From assembly GCA_040255585.1 (NCBI GenBank), contig JBDZVI010000002.1, forward strand, positions 1-64,000: DNA of 64,000 nt. The letters run 5' to 3'. Numbering within the stretch: the first letter of the stretch is position 1; every line of letters starts with the position of its first letter. The notes beneath the pieces were generated by a model. It worked only from the letters and a program-made list of their open reading frames with translations, did not search any database and was not told the origin of the DNA. A program made the translations under genes and the position numbers. This stretch comes from JAAYYF01 sp040255585. Lineage in GTDB: Bacteria > Deinococcota > Deinococci > Deinococcales > Trueperaceae. Below are positions 16,643 to 26,052 of this stretch, one piece after another.

Positions 16643-19600
16643 GCGACCTGCGGGACGCGCTTGGCGCCTACCTGCCGGAAGACCGCTTGGCGGAACTGAG
16701 CGGCGGCCCCGCCGTGCCCGAGAAGGCGGACGGGGCCGTCTTGTTCGCGGACGTCGCCGGCTTCACCGCCCTCACTACCAGCCTGGCAGAGCTGTTCGGC
16801 CCGCGTCGTGGCGCCGAGGAGGTGCCCGTCTACCTCAACCGCCTGTACGAGGCGCTGATCGGCGAGGTGCGCGCGCGTGCCGGCAGGGTTATCGGGTTCG
16901 CCGGCGACGCCATCACCTGCTGGTTCCCGGCGGACGACGGCCGCTCCGCCGTGGCGTGTGCCGTGGCCATGCAGGCCGACATGGCGCGGTTCGCCTCCTT
17001 GCGCGTCGGGGGCGGGGCGGATGGGCCGACGGTCGCCCTGGACGTGAAGGTCGCGGTCAGCCGCGGAACCGTGCGGCGCTTCGCGGTCGGCGACGAGACT
17101 GTGCAGTTGCTTGACGTCATCGCCGGTGACCCCGTGGCGGAGCTCGAGGCGCTCAACAACGCCTCGCGCAAGGGGCAGATCGTGCTCAGCGCCGCGGTGG
17201 CGGCGGCTGTGGACGGCGGTTACCGGCTCCGTCCGCTCGAGGACGCGGCGGCGCCGGCCGGGGCGATGGTCGTGAGCCTCACCGACGGGTCTCCTGCGGA
17301 ACGGCGAGAGCGCGGCCCCGTGGAGGCCCATGCCGGTGCGGGCGGCGCGGGTAGCCTCGGCGGACGCGGACATGAGCCGCATAGGCACGAGCCGGCGCCG
17401 CCCGATCTTCCGGAGCGCTGGTTCGCCGCGCCTGACGCGGCCGAACTCGCACCTGCCCAGCAGCTGCTCGGGCGCTGGCTGCTGCCGACCGTGAAGATGC
17501 GGCTGAGCGCGGGCGGGGGCGACTTCCTGACGGAACTCCGGCCGGTGGCGGCGCTGTTCCTCGCCTTCGACGGCCTCGACCTGACTGGCGACGAGGGCGC
17601 CGGCACGAAGCTCGACCGGCTCGTGCGCCTGGTGCAGCAGGTCGTGGTGGAGTATGGCGGCAACGTCCTGCAACTGACGACCGCCGACAAGGGGACGTAC
17701 CTCTACGCGGCTTTCGGCGCCCCCGTTTCGCATGAGGACGACGTGTCGCGCTGCGCTGCGGCGGCCCTCGACCTGCGCGAGGCGGTGCTCGGTCTGCCGT
17801 TCGTCGCAGAACTCAAGATCGGCCTCGGCCATGGCACGGCTCGCACCGGCGCTTACGGTTCGATCACCCGTCGAACGTACGGAGCGCTCGGTCGCGGCAC
17901 CAACATGGCCGCCCGCATGATGAGCGCGGCTCCGCATGCCGCCATCTACGTGAGCGGCGCGTTCGAGAAGGCGCTGGGCGGCGGTTTCGACCTGCGGCGG
18001 CTCGAAGACGTGGTCGTCAAGGGCAGCGCCGCGCCCGTGGAGGCGTTCGAGTTGGTGGGGCGGGCGTCCGGCACCCCGCGCGAGCGGACCGGCGCGGGCG
18101 GTCGACCGCTCGTGGGTCGGGAACCCGAGCTCGAGGCCGTATCGGCCGGCATGGCCGAGGCGGCCGCCGGGCGCGGCGCTGTGATCCAAGTGGTGGCGGA
18201 GGCCGGCATGGGCAAGTCCGAGTTGCTCGGCCGGGCGCTGCAGGACGCGACCGGCGTGCGCGTCGTCGGTGGCGCCTGCCAGGCCTTCGGACGCACGGCG
18301 CCGTACCAGGTCTGGAAGGGCGTGTTCAGGCAGCTTCTGGGTATCGAGGAGGCCGACTCGCCGGAGGGGCGACTGCGCGCGGCCGAAGCTGCCCTTGGCG
18401 AGGTCGACCCCGCGCTGGCCGAGCAGGCCCACCTGCTGACCCAGCTGCTCGACCTTGCCGTCGCCCCTGCATGGCAGTACACGGTTGCCGACGCCGAGGA
18501 GCGCAACGCACGGCGCCTCGCGCTGCTGCTCACCGTCTTCCGCCATGCGGCGAGGGCCACGGCGCTGAGTGGTCGGACGCTCGTGCTCCTCCTCGAGGAC
18601 CTCCACTGGCTCGATCCCGCCTCGGCGGAGCTGCTGGCGGCGGTCGCCAAGGTCGTGCCGGCCCTGCCCGTCCTGGTGCTCACGTCGGCCAGGCCCCAGG
18701 CGGTCGAGCCGGACGGTGCCGTAGGCGACGTGCCCGGCGCGCGGCTCCTGCGCCTCGGGCCGCTTGACGAGGTGGCCGCGCGGCAGGTCGTGGCGGCGCG
18801 GTTGGCCGGGGCGGAGGGGGCCGCCGTCGTTGACGAGGCGCTCGTCGCCAGGATCGTCGAGCGGTCAGGCGGTAACCCCTTCTACCTGGGTGAGCTCTTG
18901 GTGGACCTGGTCCAGCGTGCCCGCGAGGGCGGACATGCCGACCTGGCGGAGCTGCCGACCAGCCTGCACAGCCTCATCCTCGGTCGCCTCGACCGTCTCG
19001 AGCACGAGGCCCTGGTGAACCTCAAAGTGGCCAGCGTCGTCGGACGTCGGTTCAGGACGTCCTGGGTGAGCGGCTGCCAGGGGGTGGAGGACGCGGCCAC
19101 CGCCGCGGCCACCGCGGCTGCAGCGTTCGCCGCCACCGACCAGGCCGGCCTCACGGTGCCGGTAGCGCCCGAACCTCCGACTCACGCCTTCAACCACGCC
19201 ATCACGCGCGACGTCACCTACGACAGCCTGTCCAACGCCACCAGGGTCCGGTTGCATACGCGGTTGGCCCGGTTCATCGAGGAACGGGTGGCCGGCCCCG
19301 CGGAGCCTAACCTCGACCTGCTCGCCTATCACTTCGCGCTCGGAGACGACCCGAGCAAGGCGCGTCACTACCTGGGAGCCGCGGGGGCGGCCGCCAAGGC
19401 CGCCTACGCCAACGAAACCGCGATCGACTACTTCGAGCGCCTGCTCGCCCTCCTGGATGGCGTCGAGCGGTTGCCGACGCTGCTAGAGGTCGGCGAGGTG
19501 ATGATGTTCGCCGGCTCATACGGCCCCGCGGCGGAGCGGCTCGATGAAGCCGCGGCGCTGGCGACCGCCGCGAACGACCGGCTGGGGGAGGCCACGGCGC

Positions 19601-20538
19601 TCCGCCTGCTCGGCGAGCTCCACGAGCGGCAGGGCGACCACGGCCGCGCGCGCACCCGTCTCGAGGCCGCCGCCAGGCTGTGCCGCGAGCTCGGGCAAGG
19701 CGCCGAGTTGACTCGCGTCCTCCTGGCGCTGGGCGGCAACGTACTCTGGCACCTCGGTGTGTACGACGAGGCGGCCGCCCTGCTCGCCGAGGCCGTGACA
19801 TTGGCGCGCGCTGCGGGCGACCCACGCGCCGCGGCCAGGGCGCTCCACGGCACCGCCAACATCCACCTCTACCGCGGCGAGTCCGCGGCCGCGGAGTCCG
19901 CGTTCCTCGCCAGCCTCGAGCTGCGCAGGGAGGCCCGCGATGAGTACGGCGTCGCCAACGCGCTCAACAACCTCGCGATCGTAGCCGCCAACGCCGGCGA
20001 CGGCGCGCGGGCCGAGGAGCTGTTCGGCGAGAGCCTGAGCATCAGGCAGCGCCTCGGCGATGTGGCCGGCGTGGCGGTGGCCCTCAACAACCTCGGCTAC
20101 ATGGTGGCCGAGCGCGGCGACCTGGCCGGCGCCCGCGACCTCTACCAGCAGAGCCTGGCGTCCAGGCGCGAACTCGGAGACCGGCTCGGCCTGGCTATCT
20201 CGCTCAACAACCTCGCCGGTCTGATGGTGCGTTCGGGCGCCGCCGAGGAGGCCAGACGCCTCTACCTGGAGAGCGTTGAGCTTGCCAGCGCCATCGACAA
20301 CCGACGCGAGACCGCCGCTGCGCTCGCGGGGCTCGCCGGCGCGGTGGAGACCGATGCCGACGCCGCCCGCATGGCGCTCGTCGCCGAACGGCTCCTGGCG
20401 GGCATAGGAGCGGCCGTGGACGACGAAGTGCGCGCAGCGATCGAGCTGGGCAAGGCGCGAGCCGAGCCCGCCGCCGTTCCGGCGAGCCTCATGGACGAGG
20501 CGCTCTCCGAGGTGGTCGCTTGGGCCTTGCGCGGCTAG
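16639..20538 (+). CDS. Class III nucleotidyl cyclase-like / AAA ATPase / TPR signalling protein
   Basis: 1299 aa from CTG 16639. Residues 30-190: cyclase homology domain with the metal aspartates in VLFADVAGFTAL and VIGFAGDAITCWF. Residues 280-450: a second, more degenerate cyclase domain (FLAFDGLDLTG, YLYAAFGAP). About 490-800: AAA/STAND-like ATPase with Walker A EAGMGKSE and Walker B LVLLLEDLHWLD. From about 920: TPR-like repeats with recurrent ALNNL motifs. This architecture is known in large bacterial sensor or regulator proteins that couple ligand or protein sensing to cyclase activity. The N-terminus LRDALGAYLPEDRLAEL is conserved in relatives, so TTG 16687 would be too short. Whether it makes cAMP is untested. 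Confidence 0.82.
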   Translation: MSDLRDALGAYLPEDRLAELSGGPAVPEKADGAVLFADVAGFTALTTSLAELFGPRRGAEEVPVYLNRLYEALIGEVRARAGRVIGFAGDAITCWFPADDGRSAVACAVAMQADMARFASLRVGGGADGPTVALDVKVAVSRGTVRRFAVGDETVQLLDVIAGDPVAELEALNNASRKGQIVLSAAVAAAVDGGYRLRPLEDAAAPAGAMVVSLTDGSPAERRERGPVEAHAGAGGAGSLGGRGHEPHRHEPAPPDLPERWFAAPDAAELAPAQQLLGRWLLPTVKMRLSAGGGDFLTELRPVAALFLAFDGLDLTGDEGAGTKLDRLVRLVQQVVVEYGGNVLQLTTADKGTYLYAAFGAPVSHEDDVSRCAAAALDLREAVLGLPFVAELKIGLGHGTARTGAYGSITRRTYGALGRGTNMAARMMSAAPHAAIYVSGAFEKALGGGFDLRRLEDVVVKGSAAPVEAFELVGRASGTPRERTGAGGRPLVGREPELEAVSAGMAEAAAGRGAVIQVVAEAGMGKSELLGRALQDATGVRVVGGACQAFGRTAPYQVWKGVFRQLLGIEEADSPEGRLRAAEAALGEVDPALAEQAHLLTQLLDLAVAPAWQYTVADAEERNARRLALLLTVFRHAARATALSGRTLVLLLEDLHWLDPASAELLAAVAKVVPALPVLVLTSARPQAVEPDGAVGDVPGARLLRLGPLDEVAARQVVAARLAGAEGAAVVDEALVARIVERSGGNPFYLGELLVDLVQRAREGGHADLAELPTSLHSLILGRLDRLEHEALVNLKVASVVGRRFRTSWVSGCQGVEDAATAAATAAAAFAATDQAGLTVPVAPEPPTHAFNHAITRDVTYDSLSNATRVRLHTRLARFIEERVAGPAEPNLDLLAYHFALGDDPSKARHYLGAAGAAAKAAYANETAIDYFERLLALLDGVERLPTLLEVGEVMMFAGSYGPAAERLDEAAALATAANDRLGEATALRLLGELHERQGDHGRARTRLEAAARLCRELGQGAELTRVLLALGGNVLWHLGVYDEAAALLAEAVTLARAAGDPRAAARALHGTANIHLYRGESAAAESAFLASLELRREARDEYGVANALNNLAIVAANAGDGARAEELFGESLSIRQRLGDVAGVAVALNNLGYMVAERGDLAGARDLYQQSLASRRELGDRLGLAISLNNLAGLMVRSGAAEEARRLYLESVELASAIDNRRETAAALAGLAGAVETDADAARMALVAERLLAGIGAAVDDEVRAAIELGKARAEPAAVPASLMDEALSEVVAWALRG

Positions 20539-20647
20539 ACCGCCGCGGGCGTGGCGGTTGCGGCGCGCGGCCTCTAATGAAGCTGTAATCTTTGAGGCGC
20601 TAGACAAACTGGCGGACGACCGGGGTAGGTGAAGCCTTAAGACGCGC

Positions 20648-20679
20648 GAGCCCCCGGCGCCCTGTCGGCTGGAGGGCTC
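20648..20679 (+). promoter_or_regulatory. Hairpin covering the ribosome site of the subtilase gene
   Basis: GAGCCC (20648-20653) can pair with GGGCTC (20674-20679), and the GGAGGG ribosome site (20671-20676) lies within the right arm, two bases of which can pair further with the adjoining Cs. If formed in the mRNA the stem would hide the ribosome site seven bases before ATG 20683. It could also be chance in such GC-rich DNA. Confidence 0.35.
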
Positions 20680-20682
20680 TTG

Positions 20683-22608
20683 ATGGCTGGTGCGGATCTC
20701 GTGGAGCGACGTGGTGTCCGGGCGTGGCGTCTTGGCGGACGCCTGCTCGGCGTGGTGTTGGTGCTAGTCCTTGCCTCGTGCCAAACCGCTCCACCTCCTC
20801 CCGCCCCGGCTGCCGACCCGGACTTCGACCAGGCCGCCGAACTAGAGGCCCTGAACCTTCCCGTGAACGAGTCCTTGCGCGTGCGCTTCCTTCCCCCGAT
20901 CGCCAAGAAGAACCCGACGGGCAGCTTCGTCAGCGGTCTCGACCTGGAGATCAAGTTCTTCAACGTCAACCCGGTCACCGGCGTCGCAAGCGGCTCGGCC
21001 CTCAGCGGCACGTTGTCCACCGCCAAGCGCACGATCGTCTCCCAACGTGACACCTACGCCACCATCTGGCTCGCCCTCGGGACCACGCTCGATCGCAAGG
21101 CGACCCAGTACCTGCGCGCCGAGATCCGGACGGCCGGCGCCGGTAACGCGCCCGTGTGTAACGGGACGTCGCAGGACTGCCTCGGTTACCTCGACATCTT
21201 CGCGTTCAAGGGCCTTTTCCTCGGCCGGCAGAACGTGCCGGACGGCTTCGTGCCCGTTCCGTCGCTACTCGGGGTGCTGCCTATCGGGTTCAAGGTGCTC
21301 GCGGCGCCGGTAGTGCCGGAGGAGCCCGTTGGCGGGCCGCCGCCGGCGACGCTCGGCGAGCTGACCGGCTTATCGGGCGGCACGCTCGACGAGCAGGCCG
21401 GTAACTGCGCTTCCTCGTTCCTCACGCGGCCGGGGCAGGGCCTGCAGGCCGTTGGAGCTGGGCTCCAGGCCGTCGGCGCCGTCGGAGGGCTGTTCCAGGG
21501 ACAGACGAGCAGCTTCAACGGCACGCTCGTCACGCCGGCGCAGATAGGCGATGAGCTGTACGGGCAGTTCCTCAACACGGGGAACAGCAAGCGGTCCGTC
21601 ATCTTCGTCGTGGACGATTTCAGCAACGGCTTCGAGCTGCCGGCTGCCGCGCTGCAACCCGGGACGGACCTCGCCACCCTGACGGGGCAGATCTCGCACG
21701 GTACCCTCGTTCTCCATCACGTTCTCGAGATCCTGGCGTCCATGGATCACGGCACTGGCAACGACGTGTACCAGATATCCCAAGGTGCCTTCGACGGCCA
21801 GCCTTATTACGAGTACAGCTACCTGGGAACGGAGTTCTTCGTCCAGGCCGTTAACGTTGGTCAGTTCGACACCGACACGATCGCCGACAGGCTCCGGGAG
21901 GCCATGCTTCACTACGGCGAAGTGGAGGGCGCGAGCATCATGGTCGTGAACATGAGCTTCGCCATCGTGCCCTGCAGCGTTCTGAGCGATTACTCCTCGA
22001 CGTCCGGGCTCGCGACCTTCGAGGCGTACCTCGGGGCGCTGGCGGCGCACAATCACGTCGGGTCCGAGTACCTTGACCAGCTGGACGAGCTCGTCTCCAC
22101 TCCCGTCGGACTCGGGAGCGACCCGCTCCTCGCCTTCACTGGCTGTCCCCTGCCCAGTACCGACGGCCTGGCCTGCGATGGTACGGGCCTGGACGGCGCC
22201 AACCCCACCCTGGCCATCACCAGAAGCCTCTACCTGGTCGCGTCGTCCGGCAACTACGGCAACAGCTACTCGCTGTACCCGGCGGCCGCCACGAACGTGG
22301 TCAGCGTCGGGTCCCTCGCCGCGGCCGCCGGCGGCTACTCCGCGGCAGGCTACTCGAACCTGGCGGGGATCGCAGCTCCTGGGGGGCTCTTCGAGCTCGC
22401 GTCCGGCGGCGGCAACACAGTGGCCTACGCCGGCACGTCGTTCGCCGCGCCGATAGTGAGCCTGTTCCTTGGCATAGACGGCATGAGCAACTCCCCCGTC
22501 TGTGGCGAGACCCCCCCTGGCGCGGCCCCTGAGCTGGCCCCCGGCGGTACGGGCATGGTCCCGTTCTACGGGTCTGGCGGGGCGCTGGCGCAAGGCTGCC
22601 ACCCCTAA
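20683..22608 (+). CDS. Subtilisin-like (S8) serine protease, lipoprotein
   Basis: 641 aa. The N-terminus has a hydrophobic stretch ending Leu-Val-Leu-Ala-Ser-Cys, a lipobox, followed by a Pro-rich spacer, so it should be a lipid-anchored envelope protein. Residues about 50-290 are an uncharacterised N-terminal region. The protease triad is readable: Asp in VIFVVDDFSNGF (about 311), His in ISHGTLVLHH (339), Ser in AYAGTSFAAPIVS (586), plus the ASSGNYGN oxyanion-hole segment. The 247-residue span between His and Ser is long and holds a Cys-containing insert. ATG 20683 follows GGAGGG; TTG 20680 just before it is an alternative. Confidence 0.85.
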   Translation: MAGADLVERRGVRAWRLGGRLLGVVLVLVLASCQTAPPPPAPAADPDFDQAAELEALNLPVNESLRVRFLPPIAKKNPTGSFVSGLDLEIKFFNVNPVTGVASGSALSGTLSTAKRTIVSQRDTYATIWLALGTTLDRKATQYLRAEIRTAGAGNAPVCNGTSQDCLGYLDIFAFKGLFLGRQNVPDGFVPVPSLLGVLPIGFKVLAAPVVPEEPVGGPPPATLGELTGLSGGTLDEQAGNCASSFLTRPGQGLQAVGAGLQAVGAVGGLFQGQTSSFNGTLVTPAQIGDELYGQFLNTGNSKRSVIFVVDDFSNGFELPAAALQPGTDLATLTGQISHGTLVLHHVLEILASMDHGTGNDVYQISQGAFDGQPYYEYSYLGTEFFVQAVNVGQFDTDTIADRLREAMLHYGEVEGASIMVVNMSFAIVPCSVLSDYSSTSGLATFEAYLGALAAHNHVGSEYLDQLDELVSTPVGLGSDPLLAFTGCPLPSTDGLACDGTGLDGANPTLAITRSLYLVASSGNYGNSYSLYPAAATNVVSVGSLAAAAGGYSAAGYSNLAGIAAPGGLFELASGGGNTVAYAGTSFAAPIVSLFLGIDGMSNSPVCGETPPGAAPELAPGGTGMVPFYGSGGALAQGCHP

Positions 22609-22624
22609 GCCAGGGCGTAGGTCC

Positions 22625-24898
22625 GTGCAGCGCAAGGATCCCGTAGGGGTCGCGGGCGGGAGAACGGTCGAGCGTCCGGCGCAGGTGTCGCGCGCCGCTT
22701 CCCGGGGCGCCCTGTCGGCAGCCTGGCTCATACAGAACACGAGCGTCGGCCTGGTCCTCGGCGCGCTCGCGATCACCATGGACATCTCGCTGGCCGCCCT
22801 CCTGTACGGCGGCCAGCCGGAGCACCTCGGGCGCGGCATCGGCCTCGTGCTGCTCGGTGGCGCGATGATGCCGCTGGTGGTGACGCTCCTCACGTCGCTG
22901 CCGGGGATCTTCGCCAACGCGCAGGATGCGCCCGCGGCCGTGCTCGGCGCGTTGGCCGCGGCGCTCGGCAGCCAGCTCGTGGCGGGCGGCGCCCCGCTCG
23001 CTGGCGAGGAACGGTTCTTCACCATGGTGGCGATAGCGGCCAGCACGGCGCTGGCCACCGGGATAGTGTTCATGCTCTTCGGCTTCTTCCGCCTCGGCAA
23101 CCTGGTGCGGTACCTGCCTTATCCGGTGCTCGGCGGCTTCATGGCCGGCACGGGCTGGCTGCTGCTCACCGGCGGGGTGGGCGTCATGTCTGGCATCCGG
23201 CCGAGCCTCCACTACCTCGCCGACCTCTTCGCCCCTCACATGCTCGTGCTCTGGGTACCGGGGGTTACGCTCGCGGTCACCCTGCTCGTGCTCACGCGGC
23301 TCTACCGGCATTTCCTCGTGTGGCCGGTCGCGATGCTCATCGTCACCATCGGCTTCTACGTCGTCATGGCGCTCACCGGGGGCGACGTCGACGGTTGGCG
23401 CGCGCGCGGCCTCCTCCTCGGGCCGTTCCCCGCCGGCTCGCTGCTGGCGCCGTTCCGGGCATCCGAACTGCAGCTCGTGCGCTGGGACGTCGTGCTCGAC
23501 CACCTGCCGACCATGGCGTCGGCCATCCTCATCTCGCTCATCGCCCTGCTCCTCAACGCCATCGGCGTCGAGCGCATCACCGGCCGCAAGGGCGACCTCA
23601 ACCGCGAGCTTCGTACCGCCGGGCTCGGCAACCTGTTGGCCGGCGCCCTGGGCGGCTCCCCCGGCTATCAGAGCCTGAGCTTCTCCAGCTTCAACTTCTC
23701 GGCCGGCACCGGTTCGCGCTACGCGCCGCTGGTCGCCGTGGCCGGCATGGCCGCGTGCCTACTGTTCGGGGCCGGCGTGGTGGCCCTCGTGCCCAAGGCC
23801 GTCGTCGGCGGCCTCCTGGCGTACTTCGGCTTGAGGTTCCTCTACCAGTGGCTCTACGAGGCGCTCTTCGAGCTGCCGCTCGGCGACTACCTCATCGTGG
23901 GGGCGATCCTCGCGGTCATCGTCGTGGCGGGAGTGCTGCCGGGCGTCGGCGTCGGGCTCGTCCTCACGGTCGCCCTGTTCGTTATCAGCTCGAGCCGGAC
24001 CGACGCCGTCAGGTACGCGGTCGGCGGCGCCGACCTGCGTTCGCGCGTGACGCGCGGTGCGGCGGAGCTGGCGCGTCTCGCCGAGCACGGCGGCGAGATC
24101 ATGGTCGTGCAGCTCCAAGGCTTCCTGTTCTTCGGCACGGCCACGGCGCTCCTGGAGCGGTTGGAGCGCCGCGTGAGCGCCGGGCCCCCCGTGCGTTCCG
24201 TGATCCTCGACTTCTCGCGCGTGTCCGGCGTGGACGCCACGGGCCTTGCTACGATCGCGGACGCCTTCAGGTTGGGCGAAGCGTCCGGGTTCGAGCTCCT
24301 ACTGAGCGGCGTACCCGACCGCATCTACCGGCGCCTCGGCCGGTCGCGTAAAGGGGGCAGGGACGCGGTCGTCGAGGAGCGTTTCGCTAAGCTCGACGCC
24401 GCGCTCGAACACGCCGAGGAACGCCTGCTCGAGCGTTGGGACGCGAGGCGCGACGTCCGCGGCACCGAGGTGGACGCCGTCGCCTACTACTCCGGCACCG
24501 GCTTCGACTTCGCCGACCTGCTCCCGTACCTGACGCGGCGGGAGCTGCGGGCGGGCGAGGTGCTCATCCGCAAAGGCGACAAGGCGGACGAACTCTACTT
24601 CCTGGTCGACGGACAGATGACGGCAGTGGCCGAGGGTAGCGACGGCGCCGCGACGCGCCTCGAGACGCTGCGTTCCGGCGGTCTGCTGGGCGAGCTCGGC
24701 TTCTACCGCGGCGGCGTGCGGAGCGCCACCGTGCGCGCCGATCACGACTCGAAGCTGCTCGTACTCGACGAGCGGGGGCTGACAAGGCTCACGGCGGAGG
24801 CGCCGCAGCTCGCGGCCGACCTGCACCGGCAAGTCGCGCGGCTCATGGCCGGCCGCGTGCTGCACCTCATGGCGGCCGTCGACGCCCTGGAACGTTAG
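22625..24898 (+). CDS. SulP-family anion transporter with STAS and cyclic-nucleotide-binding domains
   Basis: 757 aa. Residues 30-455 form the multi-helix SulP transport domain (GILxx-like LLGGAMMPLV, GGSPGYQSLSFSSFNFSAGTGS). Residues about 480-600 are a STAS domain (VILDFSRVSGVDATGLATI), and about 625-740 a Crp-type cNMP-binding domain (LRAGEVLIRKGDKADELYFLVDGQM, GGLLGELGFYRGGVRSATVRA). SulP proteins move sulfate, bicarbonate or other anions; the tail suggests gating by a cyclic nucleotide. GTG 22625 is 16 bases after the subtilase stop. A class III cyclase-like gene ends 2.1 kb upstream. Its stop overlaps the convergent MnmC-like gene by four bases. Confidence 0.87.
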   Translation: MQRKDPVGVAGGRTVERPAQVSRAASRGALSAAWLIQNTSVGLVLGALAITMDISLAALLYGGQPEHLGRGIGLVLLGGAMMPLVVTLLTSLPGIFANAQDAPAAVLGALAAALGSQLVAGGAPLAGEERFFTMVAIAASTALATGIVFMLFGFFRLGNLVRYLPYPVLGGFMAGTGWLLLTGGVGVMSGIRPSLHYLADLFAPHMLVLWVPGVTLAVTLLVLTRLYRHFLVWPVAMLIVTIGFYVVMALTGGDVDGWRARGLLLGPFPAGSLLAPFRASELQLVRWDVVLDHLPTMASAILISLIALLLNAIGVERITGRKGDLNRELRTAGLGNLLAGALGGSPGYQSLSFSSFNFSAGTGSRYAPLVAVAGMAACLLFGAGVVALVPKAVVGGLLAYFGLRFLYQWLYEALFELPLGDYLIVGAILAVIVVAGVLPGVGVGLVLTVALFVISSSRTDAVRYAVGGADLRSRVTRGAAELARLAEHGGEIMVVQLQGFLFFGTATALLERLERRVSAGPPVRSVILDFSRVSGVDATGLATIADAFRLGEASGFELLLSGVPDRIYRRLGRSRKGGRDAVVEERFAKLDAALEHAEERLLERWDARRDVRGTEVDAVAYYSGTGFDFADLLPYLTRRELRAGEVLIRKGDKADELYFLVDGQMTAVAEGSDGAATRLETLRSGGLLGELGFYRGGVRSATVRADHDSKLLVLDERGLTRLTAEAPQLAADLHRQVARLMAGRVLHLMAAVDALER

Positions 24899-26052
24899 GC
24901 GGCCAGCTCCTCGACCAGACGGGCGCCGAGCGCCTCGGCGAGCGTGGCGGCGCGCAGGAACCCGCGGCCCCCCAACGCCCCGAAGATGTGGACGTTGCGC
25001 GTGAGGCGCCTGGCGACGGGCTCGCCGGAAGGACGTTTGGCGCGTGCGCCCTCCCAGCGCAGCGTGACGCGTGCCTGCGCCGCGCCTGGCACCTGCCACG
25101 CCAGCGCAGCGAGGAGCGGGTGCCGCTCCAGGCTCGCGTCCGGCGAAGCGAGCGGCGGGCGAGATGGATAGGCGGCCGCGCGCGCCTGGCCAGACCCCGA
25201 TGGGGCCGGCGTCGGGGCCGCGAAATGGCCGCCCGTCACGTACACCTCTGTCATGCCGGCGTCGTCGGGCGCGCCGAACGCCGCGACCACGGCGCCGGCG
25301 AGCGGGTAGGGGGCCGTCACCGGCGCGTTCAGCACCAGGGCCTCGCCCCATACGGCCTCGAACGCCGGCTGCCTGAGGCCCGGTCGCGTCGCGGCGCCGG
25401 TGCAGAGCACCGCCTTGCGGGCCGAGATGGCGCCGCCACCGGTCTGGGCGACGATCCCGGCTGTCTGCTCGCTCAGCCCTATCACGTCCACGCCCCGCAC
25501 CGCCCGCCCGCCCATGGCGGCCGCGGCCGCTTCCAGCGCGCCTAGCAGCCGGGCGGGCCGCACCCAGCCGCCGCGCTCGACGAGCATGGCGCCGAAGGGG
25601 GCGTTATAAGCGGGGTCGACCTCCGCCGGCTCCTGCCAGAGCGTGTCGGGCAGGCGTCGCCACCCGCGCGCCTGCCTGGCGTTGTCGGCGATCCGCAGCA
25701 CGCCGGTGCGGTTCGCGCCGGGGTAGAGGCCTCGCCCCTCCAACTCGGTGACGAGGCCCCAGAAGGCGGCCAACCCTTCCTGATCGGCCAGTGAGGCTCG
25801 GCCGCTACGCCCGCGGTTCGGGTTGAGGAGGGCGGCCGGCACGCTCGAGGCGCCCGTGGGGCCGTCGACGCCCGCGTCGACCAGGAGGGAGCGCACGCCA
25901 GAGCGGGCCAGGTAGTAGTGCAGGGTGGAGCCAGCTATCCCGCCGCCGACGATGAGCACGTCCGCGGCGGCCGGGACCTCAGCGGCAAGGGCCTCCGCGG
26001 CGCCGACCGCGGTGCATCCCTCGTTCCCGGAAGCGCCTGCGAACTCGCTCAT
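24895..26052 (-). CDS. FAD-dependent oxidoreductase, MnmC oxidase-domain type
   Basis: 385 aa. Begins with the dinucleotide-binding motif DVLIVGGGIAGSTLHYYLA and an LVDAG strand; the later PAALLNPNRGR, GGWVRPARLL and LCTGAATRPGL segments fit the DAO-fold oxidase half of MnmC. That half removes the carboxymethyl group from cmnm5(s2)U34 of tRNA, giving the substrate of the methyltransferase half. Its ATG overlaps the stop of the MnmD-like gene (ATGA), so the two halves of the Escherichia coli fusion enzyme are here separate, coupled genes. The C-terminal RNVHIFGALGGRGFLRAATLAEALGARL supports the assignment. Confidence 0.82.
   Translation of the reverse strand: MSEFAGASGNEGCTAVGAAEALAAEVPAAADVLIVGGGIAGSTLHYYLARSGVRSLLVDAGVDGPTGASSVPAALLNPNRGRSGRASLADQEGLAAFWGLVTELEGRGLYPGANRTGVLRIADNARQARGWRRLPDTLWQEPAEVDPAYNAPFGAMLVERGGWVRPARLLGALEAAAAAMGGRAVRGVDVIGLSEQTAGIVAQTGGGAISARKAVLCTGAATRPGLRQPAFEAVWGEALVLNAPVTAPYPLAGAVVAAFGAPDDAGMTEVYVTGGHFAAPTPAPSGSGQARAAAYPSRPPLASPDASLERHPLLAALAWQVPGAAQARVTLRWEGARAKRPSGEPVARRLTRNVHIFGALGGRGFLRAATLAEALGARLVEELAA

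Noticed and set aside
16525..18606. 693-codon open frame antisense to the cyclase/ATPase gene
   Set aside because: No recognisable domain and an Arg/His/Gly-rich composition typical of a shadow frame.
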